Assembly: GCF_902859695.1 (NCBI RefSeq)
Contig: NZ_CADIJL010000003.1
Span: forward strand, 397,461 to 461,460
DNA length: 64,000 nt
DNA from: Achromobacter ruhlandii
GTDB taxonomy: Bacteria; Pseudomonadota; Gammaproteobacteria; Burkholderiales; Burkholderiaceae_B
Direction of reading: 5' to 3'
Each line of letters starts with the position of its first letter. Positions within the stretch are counted from its first letter, which is position 1. Position numbers and translations under genes: made by a program. This document shows, in pieces, positions 19,607 through 28,627 of the stretch. Below the pieces are notes generated by a model. That model did not search any database, was not told the DNA's origin, and saw only the letters and a list, made by a program, of their open reading frames with translations.

Positions 19607-20241
19607 CGCCGGAAGCCCGTATCCGCGAGGAAATCTGCACGGTCGGCGCCAGCCTCTACCAACGCGGCTACACCGTCGGCGCGGCAGGCAACATCAGCGC
19701 GCGGCTCGATGACGGCTGGCTGATCACCCCCACCGATGCCTGCCTGGGCCGGCTCGATCCGGCCGAACTGGCCAAGGTCGATCTGGCCGGCAACCACGTC
19801 TCGGGCGGCACACCGTCCAAGACCCTGGCGCTGCACCAGGGCATCTACCAGGCCGACCCGGCCACGCGCGGCGTGGTGCATACGCATTCGACTCATCTGG
19901 TGGCGTTGACGCTGGCGGGAGTCTGGCGCCAGGACGAAGTGCTGCCGCCGATCACGCCCTATCAGGTGATGAAGGTCGGCCGCATTCCCCTGATTCCCTA
20001 TCGGCGTCCCGGCGACCCGGCGGCGGCCGCGCAGGTGGCGGCGTTGGCCGCCCAGGTGCGCGGGGTGCTGTTCGAGCGCCTGGGGCCGGTGGTGTGGGAG
20101 CGTTCGGTGTCGCACGCCTCCTACGCGTTGGAGGAACTGGAGGAAACCGCGCGCCTGTGGCTGATGGCCCAGCCGCGCCCCGCCCCCTTGTCCGAGGCCG
20201 CCATCGACGAACTGCGCGCCGTGTTCGGTGCGCGCTACTGA
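19603..20241 (+). CDS. otnC: 3-oxo-tetronate 4-phosphate decarboxylase OtnC
   Basis: The 212-residue protein is a class II aldolase-fold enzyme. It has the glycine loop AGNISARL, the substrate segment [10 protein letters not shown] and the zinc ligands HTHSTH. In tetronate catabolism OtnC decarboxylates 3-oxo-tetronate 4-phosphate to dihydroxyacetone phosphate and CO2. Assignment rests on the fold plus neighbours otnI, denD, ltnD and otnK, which together form the full established pathway. It is first gene of the operon after a 17-codon ORF. Confidence 0.9.
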   Translation: MTPEARIREEICTVGASLYQRGYTVGAAGNISARLDDGWLITPTDACLGRLDPAELAKVDLAGNHVSGGTPSKTLALHQGIYQADPATRGVVHTHSTHLVALTLAGVWRQDEVLPPITPYQVMKVGRIPLIPYRRPGDPAAAAQVAALAAQVRGVLFERLGPVVWERSVSHASYALEELEETARLWLMAQPRPAPLSEAAIDELRAVFGARY

Positions 20242-20272
20242 CCCGCGCCCACCTCAACCCGAAGGAGCCGAC

Positions 20273-21064
20273 ATGCCGCGCCTGGCCGCGAACCTGAGCA
20301 TGATGTACGCGGAGCACCCGTTTTTGGAGCGATTCGCCGCCGCCGCGCGCGACGGCTTCCAGGGCGTGGAGTTCCTGTTTCCCTACGATCATCCGGCCGC
20401 GGAAATCCGCGCGCGCCTGGACAGCCACGGACTGGCGCAGGCGCTGTTCAACGCGCCGCCGGGCGACTGGGCCGGCGGCGAGCGCGGGATCGCCGCGTTG
20501 CCGGGCCGCGAGGACGAGTTCCGCCGCGGACTGGACCGGGCGCTGGAGTACGCGACGGCCTTGGGCAATCGCAGCCTGCATGTGATGGCCGGGCTGGTCC
20601 CCGCCGGGCAGGACCGCGCCGCGCATCGCCAGGTGTATCTGCGCAACCTGGAACTCGCCGCGCGCGTTGCCGCCACGGCCGGCGTGACCATCCTGATCGA
20701 GCCGATCAATCCGCGCGACATGCCGGGCTATTTCCTGACGCGCCAGGACGAGGCCCAGGCGATCCGCGCCGAAGTCGGCGCCGACAACCTGCGGGTGCAG
20801 TTCGATTGCTACCACTGCCAGATCGTCGAGGGCGACCTGGCGGTGAAGCTGCGCCGCGACATGCCGGGCATCGGCCATATCCAGATCGCCGGCGTGCCGG
20901 ATCGCCACGAGCCCGACCTGGGTGAACTGAACTACCCGTATCTGCTGGCGCTGGTCGACGCGCTGGGCTACACGGGCTGGATCGGCTGCGAGTACCGGCC
21001 CGCGGGCGACACCACGGCGGGACTGGGCTGGGCCAGCCCCTATCTCGCGGGAGGCGGGCGATGA
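20273..21064 (+). CDS. otnI: 2-oxo-tetronate isomerase OtnI
   Basis: The 263-residue protein has the hydroxypyruvate-isomerase-like TIM barrel ([56 protein letters not shown]). The conserved glutamates and histidines bind a divalent metal. OtnI interconverts 2-oxo- and 3-oxo-tetronate. The ATG at 20273 has GAAGGAG upstream. It overlaps denD by 4 bp. A close paralogue occurs at 30842-31627. Confidence 0.92.
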   Translation: MPRLAANLSMMYAEHPFLERFAAAARDGFQGVEFLFPYDHPAAEIRARLDSHGLAQALFNAPPGDWAGGERGIAALPGREDEFRRGLDRALEYATALGNRSLHVMAGLVPAGQDRAAHRQVYLRNLELAARVAATAGVTILIEPINPRDMPGYFLTRQDEAQAIRAEVGADNLRVQFDCYHCQIVEGDLAVKLRRDMPGIGHIQIAGVPDRHEPDLGELNYPYLLALVDALGYTGWIGCEYRPAGDTTAGLGWASPYLAGGGR

Positions 21065-22038
21065 AGATACTGATCACCGGCGGCGCTGGTTTCCTGGGCC
21101 AGCGCCTGGCGCGCAAGCTGCTGGAGCAAGGCCGCCTGTCGCTGGACGGCGAGCGCGCGCCCATCACCCAGATCGACCTGCTCGACGTCACCCGGACCGA
21201 TGCCATCAACGACACGCGGGTGCGGTCGATCGAAGGCGACGTCGCGGATCCGGCCTGCCTGCAGGCCCTGATCGGCGCCGATACGGCGGTGATCTTCCAC
21301 CTGGCGGCCATCGTCAGCGGTCAGGCCGAATCCGATTTCGACCTGGGCATGCGCATCAACCTGGATGCCTCGCGCGCGCTGCTGGAGGCGTGCCGCCAGC
21401 GCGGCCATCGGCCGCGGGTGGTGTTCACCAGTTCGGTGGCGGTGTACGGCGGGGCGTTGCCGGAAACGGTGCGCGACGACACCGCGCTCAATCCGCAATC
21501 TTCGTATGGCACGCAAAAGGCGATCGCCGAACTGCTGCTGGCCGACTACACGCGCCGCGGCTTCGTCGACGGCCGGGCGTTGCGCCTGCCCACGATCAGC
21601 GTGCGTCCGGGCCGGCCCAACGCGGCGGCCTCGTCGTTCGCCAGCGGCATCATCCGCGAACCGCTCAATGGCGAACCGGCGACCTGCCCGGTGGCCGCCG
21701 ATACGCGTCTGTGGCTGTTGTCGCCGCGCCGCGCGGTGCAGGCGCTGATCGCCGGCTGCGAACTGGATGCGGGGGCGGTGGCGGATCGCCGGCCCATCAA
21801 CCTGCCAGGGGTATCGGTGACCGCGGCGGAGATGGTGCGGGCCTTGCGCGAAATCGCGGGCGACGCGGTGGCCGACCGCGTCGGCTGGCAGGCCGATGCG
21901 CGGGTGCAGGCCATCGTCGGCAGCTGGCCGGGGCGTTGGGATACCGCGCGCGCGGCGGACCTGGGTTTGGCGGGTGACGGCGATTTCGCCGAAATCATCC
22001 GCGCCTATATCAGTGACGACTTGCGGGGGAAGGTATGA
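21061..22038 (+). CDS. denD: D-erythronate dehydrogenase DenD
   Basis: The 325-residue protein is an extended SDR/epimerase: GGAGFLGQ nucleotide-binding loop at the N-terminus, [10 protein letters not shown] with the catalytic serine/threonine, and YGTQK as the Tyr-Lys pair. DenD oxidises D-erythronate with NAD to 2-oxo-tetronate. Assignment follows from position between otnI and ltnD, with ATGA overlaps on both sides, and from family resemblance ([18 protein letters not shown]). Confidence 0.9.
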   Translation: MKILITGGAGFLGQRLARKLLEQGRLSLDGERAPITQIDLLDVTRTDAINDTRVRSIEGDVADPACLQALIGADTAVIFHLAAIVSGQAESDFDLGMRINLDASRALLEACRQRGHRPRVVFTSSVAVYGGALPETVRDDTALNPQSSYGTQKAIAELLLADYTRRGFVDGRALRLPTISVRPGRPNAAASSFASGIIREPLNGEPATCPVAADTRLWLLSPRRAVQALIAGCELDAGAVADRRPINLPGVSVTAAEMVRALREIAGDAVADRVGWQADARVQAIVGSWPGRWDTARAADLGLAGDGDFAEIIRAYISDDLRGKV

Positions 22039-22940
22039 GCCAGTCCAACGAAGCGCGCGCGGTCGGTGTGATCGGCCTCGGGGCGATGGGCGCGGGCATC
22101 GCGCAGAGCCTGCGGCGCGGCGGGTGCCGGGTGCATGCCTATGACATCCGGCCCGGCGTCGCGGCGGCATTCGCGGAACAGGGGGGCGTGGCTTGCGAGA
22201 CGCTGGCGGATATGGCCGCCGCCTGCGACGTCGTGGTCAGCGTGGTGGTGAACGCGCAGCAGACCGAAAGCGTGCTGTTTGGCGAAGGCGGCATTGCCAC
22301 CGCCCTGCGGCCCGGCAGCGTGTTCGTGATGTGCTCGACGGTGGACCCGGCCTGGTCGAGCGCGCTGGAGTCGCGCCTGGCCGCGCAGGGCATCCACTAC
22401 CTGGACGCGCCGATCTCCGGCGGCGCCGCCAAGGCCGCCGCGGGCCAGATGACCATGATGACCGCCGGCGCCCCGGCCGCCTACGCCGCCTGCGGCAACG
22501 TGCTGGAGGCCATGGCGGGCAAGGTCTACCGCTTGGGCGAGCGCGCCGGCGCGGGCAGCAAGGTCAAGATCATCAATCAGCTGCTGGCCGGCGTGCACAT
22601 CGCCGTCGCGGCCGAGGCCATGGCGTTGGGCCTGCGCGAAGGGGTCGACGCCGCTGCCTTGTACGAGGTGATCACCCACAGCGCCGGCAACAGCTGGATG
22701 TTCGAGAACCGCATGGCGCACGTGCTGGCGGGCGACTACACGCCGCTGTCGGCGGTGGACATCTTCGTGAAGGACCTGGGGCTGGTGCTGGACACCGCGC
22801 GCCACAGCAGGTTTCCGCTGCCGCTGGCGTCCACCGCGCACCAGATGTTCATGCAGGCGTCGGCTGCCGGGCACGGGCGCGAGGACGACAGCGCGGTCAT
22901 CAAGATCTTTCCCGGAATCACCCTGCCGGAGTCCGCATGA
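22035..22940 (+). CDS. ltnD: L-threonate dehydrogenase LtnD
   Basis: The 301-residue protein belongs to the beta-hydroxyacid dehydrogenases. GLGAMGAGIA binds NAD, DAPISGGAAKAAAGQM is the substrate loop, and GAGSKVKIINQLL contains the catalytic lysine. LtnD oxidises L-threonate to 2-oxo-tetronate. Presence of both denD and ltnD suggests the operon accepts D-erythronate and L-threonate. It overlaps denD and otnK by 4 bp each. Confidence 0.92.
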   Translation: MSQSNEARAVGVIGLGAMGAGIAQSLRRGGCRVHAYDIRPGVAAAFAEQGGVACETLADMAAACDVVVSVVVNAQQTESVLFGEGGIATALRPGSVFVMCSTVDPAWSSALESRLAAQGIHYLDAPISGGAAKAAAGQMTMMTAGAPAAYAACGNVLEAMAGKVYRLGERAGAGSKVKIINQLLAGVHIAVAAEAMALGLREGVDAAALYEVITHSAGNSWMFENRMAHVLAGDYTPLSAVDIFVKDLGLVLDTARHSRFPLPLASTAHQMFMQASAAGHGREDDSAVIKIFPGITLPESA

Positions 22941-24199
22941 CGATCAAACTGGGCTGCGTCGCCGACGACTTCACTGGCGCCACCGACCTGGCCAACAACC
23001 TGGTGCGCGCCGGCATGCGCACCGTGCAGGCCATCGGTGTACCGAGCGGGCCCCTGGAGACGCCGGCGGACGCGGTGGTGGTGGCGCTCAAGACCCGCAC
23101 CTTGCCCGCCGACGAGGCGGTGGCGCAATCGCTGGCGGCGCTGGCCTGGCTGCGGGCGCAGGGCGCCGGGCAGATCTATTTCAAGTACTGCTCGACCTTC
23201 GATAGCACGGCGCAGGGCAACATCGGCCCGGTGGCCGACGCGTTGATGGCGGCGCTGGAGACGGATTTCACCATTGCCACGCCGGCCTTTCCCGACAACC
23301 AGCGCACGGTGTTCAAGGGCTATCTGTTCGCCGGCGACGTGCTGCTGAATGAGTCGGGCATGCAGCATCATCCCTTGACCCCGATGACCGATCCGAACCT
23401 GGTGCGGGTGTTGTCGGCGCAGACCCGCCGCAAGGTCGGCCTGATCGACTATGCGGTGGTGGCGCGTGGCAGCGATGCGATTCGCGGCCGCATCGACGCG
23501 CTGCGAAGCGAAGGCGTGGAGATCGCCATTGTGGATGCCATCTGCAATGACGACCTGTTGGCGCTGGGGCCGGCGCTCAAGGACATGCCGCTGGTGACGG
23601 CCGGGTCGGGCGTGGCGATCGGCCTGCCCGGCAACTGGGGCCTGGCGCCGGGCGCGGCCGCCGCATTGCCGCGCGAACCGGGCGCCCAGGCGGTGGTGGC
23701 GGGCAGTTGCTCAAGCGCGACCCAGGGCCAGGTGGCCGCGTTTATCGCGGCGGGCCGGCCGGCGCTGGCGCTTGATCCATTGCGTCTCGCCGCGGGCGAC
23801 GATGTCGTGGCGCAGGCGCTGGCCTGGGCCGCGCCGCGCCTGTCCGACGGCCCGCTCTTGATCTATTCCACGGCACGGCCCGATGCCGTGCAGGCGGCGC
23901 AGGCCAGCCTGGGCGCGGCGCGCGCCGGCGCGCTGGTCGAGGAGGCCATCGCGCGGATCGCGGCGGGCCTGGCGCGGCTCGGGGTGCGGCAGTTGATCGT
24001 CGCCGGGGGCGAGACCTCGGGCGCGGTGGTGCAGGCGCTGGGGCTGACGCAACTGGCCATCGGTGAGCAGATCGATCCGGGCGTGCCGTGGTGCGCCGGC
24101 TACGCGCAGGCGGCGCAAGCGCGCATCAGCATCGCCTTGAAGTCGGGCAATTTCGGCGGCGTTGATTTCTTCACGCGGGCCTTCCGTCGGGCTGCCTGA
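22937..24199 (+). CDS. otnK: 3-oxo-tetronate kinase OtnK (DUF1537 family)
   Basis: The 420-residue protein starts MTIKLGCVADDFTGATDLANN, the signature of the four-carbon acid sugar kinases, and ends with the ATP-binding lobe (VAGGETSGAVVQAL). It phosphorylates 3-oxo-tetronate at C4 before OtnC. The start at 22937 overlaps the ltnD stop in ATGA. The frame is open further upstream inside ltnD but that stretch is not family-like. It is last gene of the operon. Confidence 0.94.
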   Translation: MTIKLGCVADDFTGATDLANNLVRAGMRTVQAIGVPSGPLETPADAVVVALKTRTLPADEAVAQSLAALAWLRAQGAGQIYFKYCSTFDSTAQGNIGPVADALMAALETDFTIATPAFPDNQRTVFKGYLFAGDVLLNESGMQHHPLTPMTDPNLVRVLSAQTRRKVGLIDYAVVARGSDAIRGRIDALRSEGVEIAIVDAICNDDLLALGPALKDMPLVTAGSGVAIGLPGNWGLAPGAAAALPREPGAQAVVAGSCSSATQGQVAAFIAAGRPALALDPLRLAAGDDVVAQALAWAAPRLSDGPLLIYSTARPDAVQAAQASLGAARAGALVEEAIARIAAGLARLGVRQLIVAGGETSGAVVQALGLTQLAIGEQIDPGVPWCAGYAQAAQARISIALKSGNFGGVDFFTRAFRRAA

Positions 24200-24245
24200 T
24201 GGTCAATCGCTGATTCCCGTGCCGCGCCCTGGCGCGCCGGTGCGT

Positions 24246-24953
24246 TCAACGATGCGCCTGACGCAGTCGCTTGGCGGCGTTGACCATGTGGATGCGCGCG
24301 GCTTCGCGCGCCGCTTCCACGTCCTGGCGCCGGATGGCTTCGACGATGGCTTCGTGTTCCCGCAGCACCGCGCGCAGCTGGTCGGCGTGGCGCGCCTCGT
24401 TGCCGCGCGTGACGCGGGTGGCGGCTTCGAGATACTGGCTGACGAAGGCCAGGGTGGCGAGAAAATACGGATTGCCGGTGGCGCGGGCGATGCTGCGATG
24501 GAAGGCCACGTCTTGCGCGACGCCGTCGCCGCCGTTGTCCACCGCCGCGGTGATGGCGGCCAGCGCGTCGTCGATTGCGGCCATGTCGCGCTTGCCGCGC
24601 TGGGCGGCCGCCTGCGCCGCGATTTCGGTTTCCAGCGCGCGGCGCAGATCGACGACGTGCAGCACCGCGTCCAGTGAGCCCAATTCGGCCGCGTCGATGC
24701 GCAACGCGCGGTTGCCGCCCTGGCCGGTGACGAATACGCCGCTGCCCTGGCGCGCTTCGACGATGCCGTCCTGGCGCAGGCGCGACACCGCTTCGCGGAT
24801 GACGGTGCGGCTGACGCCGAATTGCTCGGCCAGGCGCGTTTCGGTGGGCAGTTTTTCGCCGGGCAGCACGCGGCCCGCGTCGATCTCGGCGAGCAATTGC
24901 TTGGCCACTGTGTCGGTCAGCGAGGGAGGCGCGTGGAGTCGGGGAAAGGCCAT
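24246..24953 (-). CDS. FadR/FCD-type GntR regulator next to the tetronate operon
   Basis: The 235-residue protein has an N-terminal winged HTH (AEQFGVSRTVIREAVSRL) and an FCD effector domain with the metal-binding Asp/His pattern (DVAFHRSIARATGNPYF, REHEAIVEAI). FCD proteins of this type bind small sugar acids. It is convergent with otnK, 46 bp away, and is the obvious candidate repressor of otnCI-denD-ltnD-otnK. The similar regulator at 960-1679 shares its architecture but sits beside a different enzyme. Confidence 0.88.
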   Translation of the reverse strand: MAFPRLHAPPSLTDTVAKQLLAEIDAGRVLPGEKLPTETRLAEQFGVSRTVIREAVSRLRQDGIVEARQGSGVFVTGQGGNRALRIDAAELGSLDAVLHVVDLRRALETEIAAQAAAQRGKRDMAAIDDALAAITAAVDNGGDGVAQDVAFHRSIARATGNPYFLATLAFVSQYLEAATRVTRGNEARHADQLRAVLREHEAIVEAIRRQDVEAAREAARIHMVNAAKRLRQAHR

Positions 24954-25002
24954 GGCATGGGGCCGTGAGAAGAGGGCGCGGCACCGCCCCGGGACAGGGG
25001 CT

Positions 25003-25923
25003 TCATGATAACCCGGCGGCTCCGGCCGCCGCGCGGGCGCGGTTCAGGCAGTCGATGAAAAGCTGCGCGGCCGGCGTCGGCGGGGAGTCGGCGCGCGTCA
25101 GGATCGATACCCGCGCCGCCGGCAGCGGGTGCGCCAGCGGCAGGATGCACAAGGACGTCGGCGCCAGCACGCGGTGCAGGCCATTGCGCACGAAAAACCC
25201 CACCGCGTCGCTCTGTCCCAGGATCGCCAGGGCGATGGCGATGGACTGGCACGGGATCACATCGGCGGGCGGCGGCAGGCCGCGTTCGGCGTAGGCCAGG
25301 CGCAGCAGATTGGTGGGCGTCTGCGTATTGCCGGGCATCAGCCATAGCAGGTCGCGCAGCTCGGCCAGGTCGGTTGCGTGGCGCAGGGGATGGTCGGCGC
25401 GCGCGCCCACCGCCAGCGGCAGGGTGAACAGGGTGGTGCGGGCAAAGCCGTCGTAGATGTCGCCGTCGTATTCGGTCTGGACCACGAGGTCGTAGCGGCC
25501 CGTCTCCAGCTGTTCATGGCTGTAGGGCGGCGCCACCTCATGAAAGGCTACCGCGACGCGCGGCATGCGGGCGCGGAACGCCGCCAGCGCGGCCGGCAGT
25601 ATCGGCAGCACCGACGAACTGATGGCCAGGTTGAGCGTGCCGCCCTCGCCGTCGCGCATCTGGTCGATGTCTTCCTGCGCGCGCCGCGCTTCCTGCAGGA
25701 TCAGCACGGCGCGCTTGTGCAGCGCCTGGCCATAAGGCGTCAGCTCCACCCCCTTGGCGCTGCGCCGCACCAGTTCCGCGCCCAGGCTCTGTTCCAGTTC
25801 GCGCAGGCTGCGCGTGGCCGCCGGCTGGGTCACGCACAGGGCGCGGGCGGCGGCGCGGATGCTGCCATGTTCGGCGATCAGCACGAAGGCGCGCAACTGG
25901 CGCAGGTTCATCGGGGCGGGCAC
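25003..25923 (-). CDS. LysR-family regulator
   Basis: The 306-residue protein starts MPAPMNLRQLRAFVLIAE with a LysR HTH (SIRAAARALCVTQPAATRSL) and a PBP2-like effector domain. It is divergent from an MHS transporter and a DUF2817 hydrolase, which it probably controls. A 7-bp inverted repeat (GCAAAAG...CTTTTGC, 25936-25973) lies just in front of its start. Confidence 0.9.
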   Translation of the reverse strand: MPAPMNLRQLRAFVLIAEHGSIRAAARALCVTQPAATRSLRELEQSLGAELVRRSAKGVELTPYGQALHKRAVLILQEARRAQEDIDQMRDGEGGTLNLAISSSVLPILPAALAAFRARMPRVAVAFHEVAPPYSHEQLETGRYDLVVQTEYDGDIYDGFARTTLFTLPLAVGARADHPLRHATDLAELRDLLWLMPGNTQTPTNLLRLAYAERGLPPPADVIPCQSIAIALAILGQSDAVGFFVRNGLHRVLAPTSLCILPLAHPLPAARVSILTRADSPPTPAAQLFIDCLNRARAAAGAAGLS

Positions 25924-25935
25924 GGCGGGCTATAA

Positions 25936-25973
25936 GCAAAAGTCATCACTGCGCGAAAAATACTGTCTTTTGC
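25936..25973. promoter_or_regulatory. inverted repeat in the LysR/MHS divergent promoter
   Basis: Arms GCAAAAG (25936-25942) and CTTTTGC (25967-25973) flank an AT-leaning 24-bp centre, 13 bp upstream of the LysR start. The position suits autoregulation by LysR. Confidence 0.4.
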
Positions 25974-25998
25974 GTTTCGGCGGCCATCCGTATATTCA

Positions 25999-26046
25999 CT
26001 AGGGCCTGTCCACACTAAAAGGAGCTTTAGTGTGAACAGGCCCTAG
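25999..26046. repeat. 48-nt near-perfect palindrome
   Basis: Two 21-nt arms with a single mismatch (CTAGGGCCTGTCCACACTAAA and its near-complement) surround a 6-nt loop, AGGAGC. The stem ends in CTAG on both sides. It lies in the leader of the MHS transporter gene, 53 bp before its start. It is too long for a normal operator and lacks a T-run. A dispersed palindromic element or a leader RNA hairpin are the likely options. Confidence 0.85.
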
Positions 26047-26099
26047 CCACGGCTTCGGAAACACGGGCCGGCATAGAGATCGGACATCAAGGGGAAAAC

Positions 26100-27431
26100 A
26101 TGTCTATCGCCATCGCGGCCGGCGCCGGCGCGCGCAGCCTGCATACGCCATCCATGCGCCGGCGGGTCATCGCCGGCACCACCATCGGCAACGCGCTCGA
26201 ATTCTTCGACTTCACGGTCTTCACCTTCCTGATGCTGGTCATCGGGCCGCTGTTCTTTCCGGCGGCCTCCAGCTACGGGCAATTGCTGCTGACCACGGCT
26301 ACTTTCGGCGTCGGCTTCCTGATGCGGCCGGTGGGCGGCATGCTGATCGGCTCTTACGCCGACCGCCATGGCCGCCGCGCCGCCATGACCTTGACGCTGT
26401 GGTTGATGGGCCTGGGTTGTGCGCTGATCGCCGCCGCGCCCACCCATGCGCAGATGGGGCTGCTGGGGCCGGTGATGATGGTGCTGGCGCGGCTGATCCA
26501 AGGCTTCGCCGCCGGGGGCGAGGTCGGCGCCTCGACCACGTTGCTGGTCGAGCACGCGCCGCCGTCGCGGCGTGGGTTCTATTCCAGCTGGCAGTTCGGC
26601 AGCCAGTCCCTCGGCGTGGCGCTGGGGGCGGTGGTGGTGGGGACGCTGACCGCCGCGCTGACCGCCGAGCAGATGCAGGCCTGGGGCTGGCGCGTGCCGT
26701 TCGTGATCGGCATCCTGACGGTGCCGGTGGGCGCCTACATCCGCCGCAATCTCGAAGAGACGCTGCACGTCGATGAGCCGGATGCGCGCCGGCCGCGCGG
26801 CGGCGGCCACCAGCCGCTGCGCCGCATCTTCGCCGAGCACAAGACCGAGGTCGCCAAGGGCATCCTGCTGATGATCGGCGGCATGGTCTGCGCGCAGATC
26901 ATCGGCTTCTACATGCCGTCGTACGCGCATCGCGAACTGGGGTTGCCGGCGACCTCGACCTTGTCGGCCAGCGTGGTGGTGGGCGCGGTCGGCTTCCTGT
27001 TCGCGCCGCTGGTCGGCATGCTGGCCGACCGCGTCGGGCGCAAGCGGGTGATCTTCTGGTCGCGGGTGACGACGGTGGCGGTGCTGCTGCCGTGTTTCGA
27101 ATGGCTGATCGCCGCGCCCAGCAGCATGCGGCTGATGCTGGTGGTGGCGCTGCTGTCGATCCTGCTGGCGCTGCAATCCGCGCCCGGCATCACCATGCTG
27201 CCCGAACTGTTCCCGAAGTCCGTGCGTACCACTGGCATGTCGGTGGTGTACGGTCTGGGGATTTCCGTGTTCGGCGGCTTCGCCCAATTCTTCGTGACCT
27301 GGCTGCTGCACGTGACCGGCAATCCCATGGCGCCCGCCTGGTACCTGATGGTGGCGGTGGCGCTTTCCACGGTGGTGTTGTTCTGGATCCGCGACCGCAC
27401 CGGCGACGATATCGACAACCAGGAGGCCTGA
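26100..27431 (+). CDS. MFS transporter, metabolite:H+ symporter (MHS) family
   Basis: The 443-residue protein has about 12 membrane segments and the MHS/MFS loop motif GSYADRHGRRAAM after helix 2, repeated as DRVGRKRVIF in the second half. The front part GNALEFFDFTVFTF is typical of citrate/ketoglutarate/shikimate symporters. Substrate is unknown but should be an organic acid. Its TGA overlaps the next start codon (TGATG), so it is co-expressed with the DUF2817 protein. Confidence 0.88.
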   Translation: MSIAIAAGAGARSLHTPSMRRRVIAGTTIGNALEFFDFTVFTFLMLVIGPLFFPAASSYGQLLLTTATFGVGFLMRPVGGMLIGSYADRHGRRAAMTLTLWLMGLGCALIAAAPTHAQMGLLGPVMMVLARLIQGFAAGGEVGASTTLLVEHAPPSRRGFYSSWQFGSQSLGVALGAVVVGTLTAALTAEQMQAWGWRVPFVIGILTVPVGAYIRRNLEETLHVDEPDARRPRGGGHQPLRRIFAEHKTEVAKGILLMIGGMVCAQIIGFYMPSYAHRELGLPATSTLSASVVVGAVGFLFAPLVGMLADRVGRKRVIFWSRVTTVAVLLPCFEWLIAAPSSMRLMLVVALLSILLALQSAPGITMLPELFPKSVRTTGMSVVYGLGISVFGGFAQFFVTWLLHVTGNPMAPAWYLMVAVALSTVVLFWIRDRTGDDIDNQEA

Positions 27432-28522
27432 TGCAATCCGCTACGCCCTATTTTTCCCGCAGCTACGCCGAAGCGCGCGCGCGCTTCACGGCGGCGGCCC
27501 GGCCGCTGGCCGCGCAGTTCGCGTCCTATCCCGTCGCGCCCCTGGGGCGCGAGGGCGAGGCGCTGGCCACCGACGTGGCGCTGATCGGCGACAAGACAGC
27601 CACGCGCCTGCTGATCATGACTTCCGCGACCCACGGCGTGGAGGGCTTCTGTGGCTCAGGTTGCCAGCTGGCCCTGCTGGACGACGCCGAGATGCTGGAA
27701 CGCGCGCGCCAGGCCGGCGTGGCGCTGTTGCTGGTGCATGCGGTGAACCCGCATGGCTTCTCGTGGATCGCGCGCACCGACGAGGGCAATGTCGACCTGA
27801 ACCGCAACGCGCAGCCCTTTGACGGGCAGCCGTTGCCGGCCAATCCGGAGTACGGGCGCATCCACGAATTGCTGCTGCCCGAGCAGTGGCCGCCGTCGGA
27901 CAGCAACCGCGAGCAGATCGCCGCCTACATCGCCGGAAACGGCCTGCCGGCCTTCAAGCAGGCCGTCACCCGCGGTCAATACACGCATGCCGATGGCCTG
28001 TTCTATGGCGGCGACCGCCCGGCCGCCTCGCTGTCGAACCTGCGCCGCATCCTCCAGCAGCATGCGGCCGCATACAGGCAGATCGGCTGGATCGACGTGC
28101 ACACGGGGCTGGGACCGCGTGGCCATGGCGAGAAGATCTACGCGGGCCGCCGCGACGAGGCCGAAGTGGCGCGCGCGCGCCGCTGGTGGGGCACCGACAT
28201 CGCCGTGCCGTACCAGGGCACGTCGGCCTCGGTGGACATTACCGGGCACCTGGCGGGCCTGATCTACCAGGCCTGCCCGGATTCGGTGCCGACGCTGATG
28301 GCGCTGGAATATGGCACGCAGCCCGCCGAGCAAGTGGTGGATGCGCTGCGTGGCCGCAATTGGCTGCGCGCGCATCCCGACGCCGCGCCGGCGCTGCGCG
28401 ACCAGATCCTGCGCACGACGCTGGAAGCGTTCTATTGCGATGCGCCGGACTGGCATGGCGCGGTGCTCGGCCAGAGCCGGGTGGCGGTGCTGCAAGCCGT
28501 GCTGGGCCTGGCGGGGGACTGA
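27431..28522 (+). CDS. DUF2817 protein, M14 carboxypeptidase-like
   Basis: The 363-residue protein carries the zinc-peptidase-like signatures of DUF2817: THGVEGFCGS (His and Glu ligands), NVDLNRN and DVHTGLG. The fold is that of M14 metallocarboxypeptidases, so hydrolysis of an amide or peptide bond is likely. It begins one base inside the transporter stop and has a perfect AGGAGG upstream. The pairing suggests uptake followed by hydrolysis of the same compound. Confidence 0.85.
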   Translation: MQSATPYFSRSYAEARARFTAAARPLAAQFASYPVAPLGREGEALATDVALIGDKTATRLLIMTSATHGVEGFCGSGCQLALLDDAEMLERARQAGVALLLVHAVNPHGFSWIARTDEGNVDLNRNAQPFDGQPLPANPEYGRIHELLLPEQWPPSDSNREQIAAYIAGNGLPAFKQAVTRGQYTHADGLFYGGDRPAASLSNLRRILQQHAAAYRQIGWIDVHTGLGPRGHGEKIYAGRRDEAEVARARRWWGTDIAVPYQGTSASVDITGHLAGLIYQACPDSVPTLMALEYGTQPAEQVVDALRGRNWLRAHPDAAPALRDQILRTTLEAFYCDAPDWHGAVLGQSRVAVLQAVLGLAGD

Positions 28523-28531
28523 CACTTGCCG

Positions 28532-28564
28532 GCAAGGCCGATTCGCGGGAATCGGCCTTGCTTT
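28532..28564 (+). terminator. terminator after the DUF2817 gene
   Basis: GCAAGGCCGATT CGCGGG AATCGGCCTTGC is a 12-bp perfect stem followed by TTTG. The T-run is short, but strength of the stem and place (10 bp after the stop) support termination. Confidence 0.7.
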
Positions 28565-28572
28565 GTCATCGA

Positions 28573-28614
28573 GATGTTATATCATCCTTCAGCTGGTTGT
28601 AATGATATAACATC
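28573..28614 (+). promoter_or_regulatory. Zur-like operator upstream of znuD
   Basis: GATGTTATATCAT (28573-28585) and ATGATATAACATC (28602-28614) are perfect 13-bp inverted arms separated by 16 bp. Each arm contains the ATGTTATA/TATAACAT half-site of the known Zur box. The pair lies 14-55 bp before the start of a zinc TonB receptor. Zinc-dependent repression by Zur is a strong inference, although the two half-sites are further apart than in the compact consensus. Confidence 0.7.
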
Positions 28615-28627
28615 AAAGAGGCTGAAA

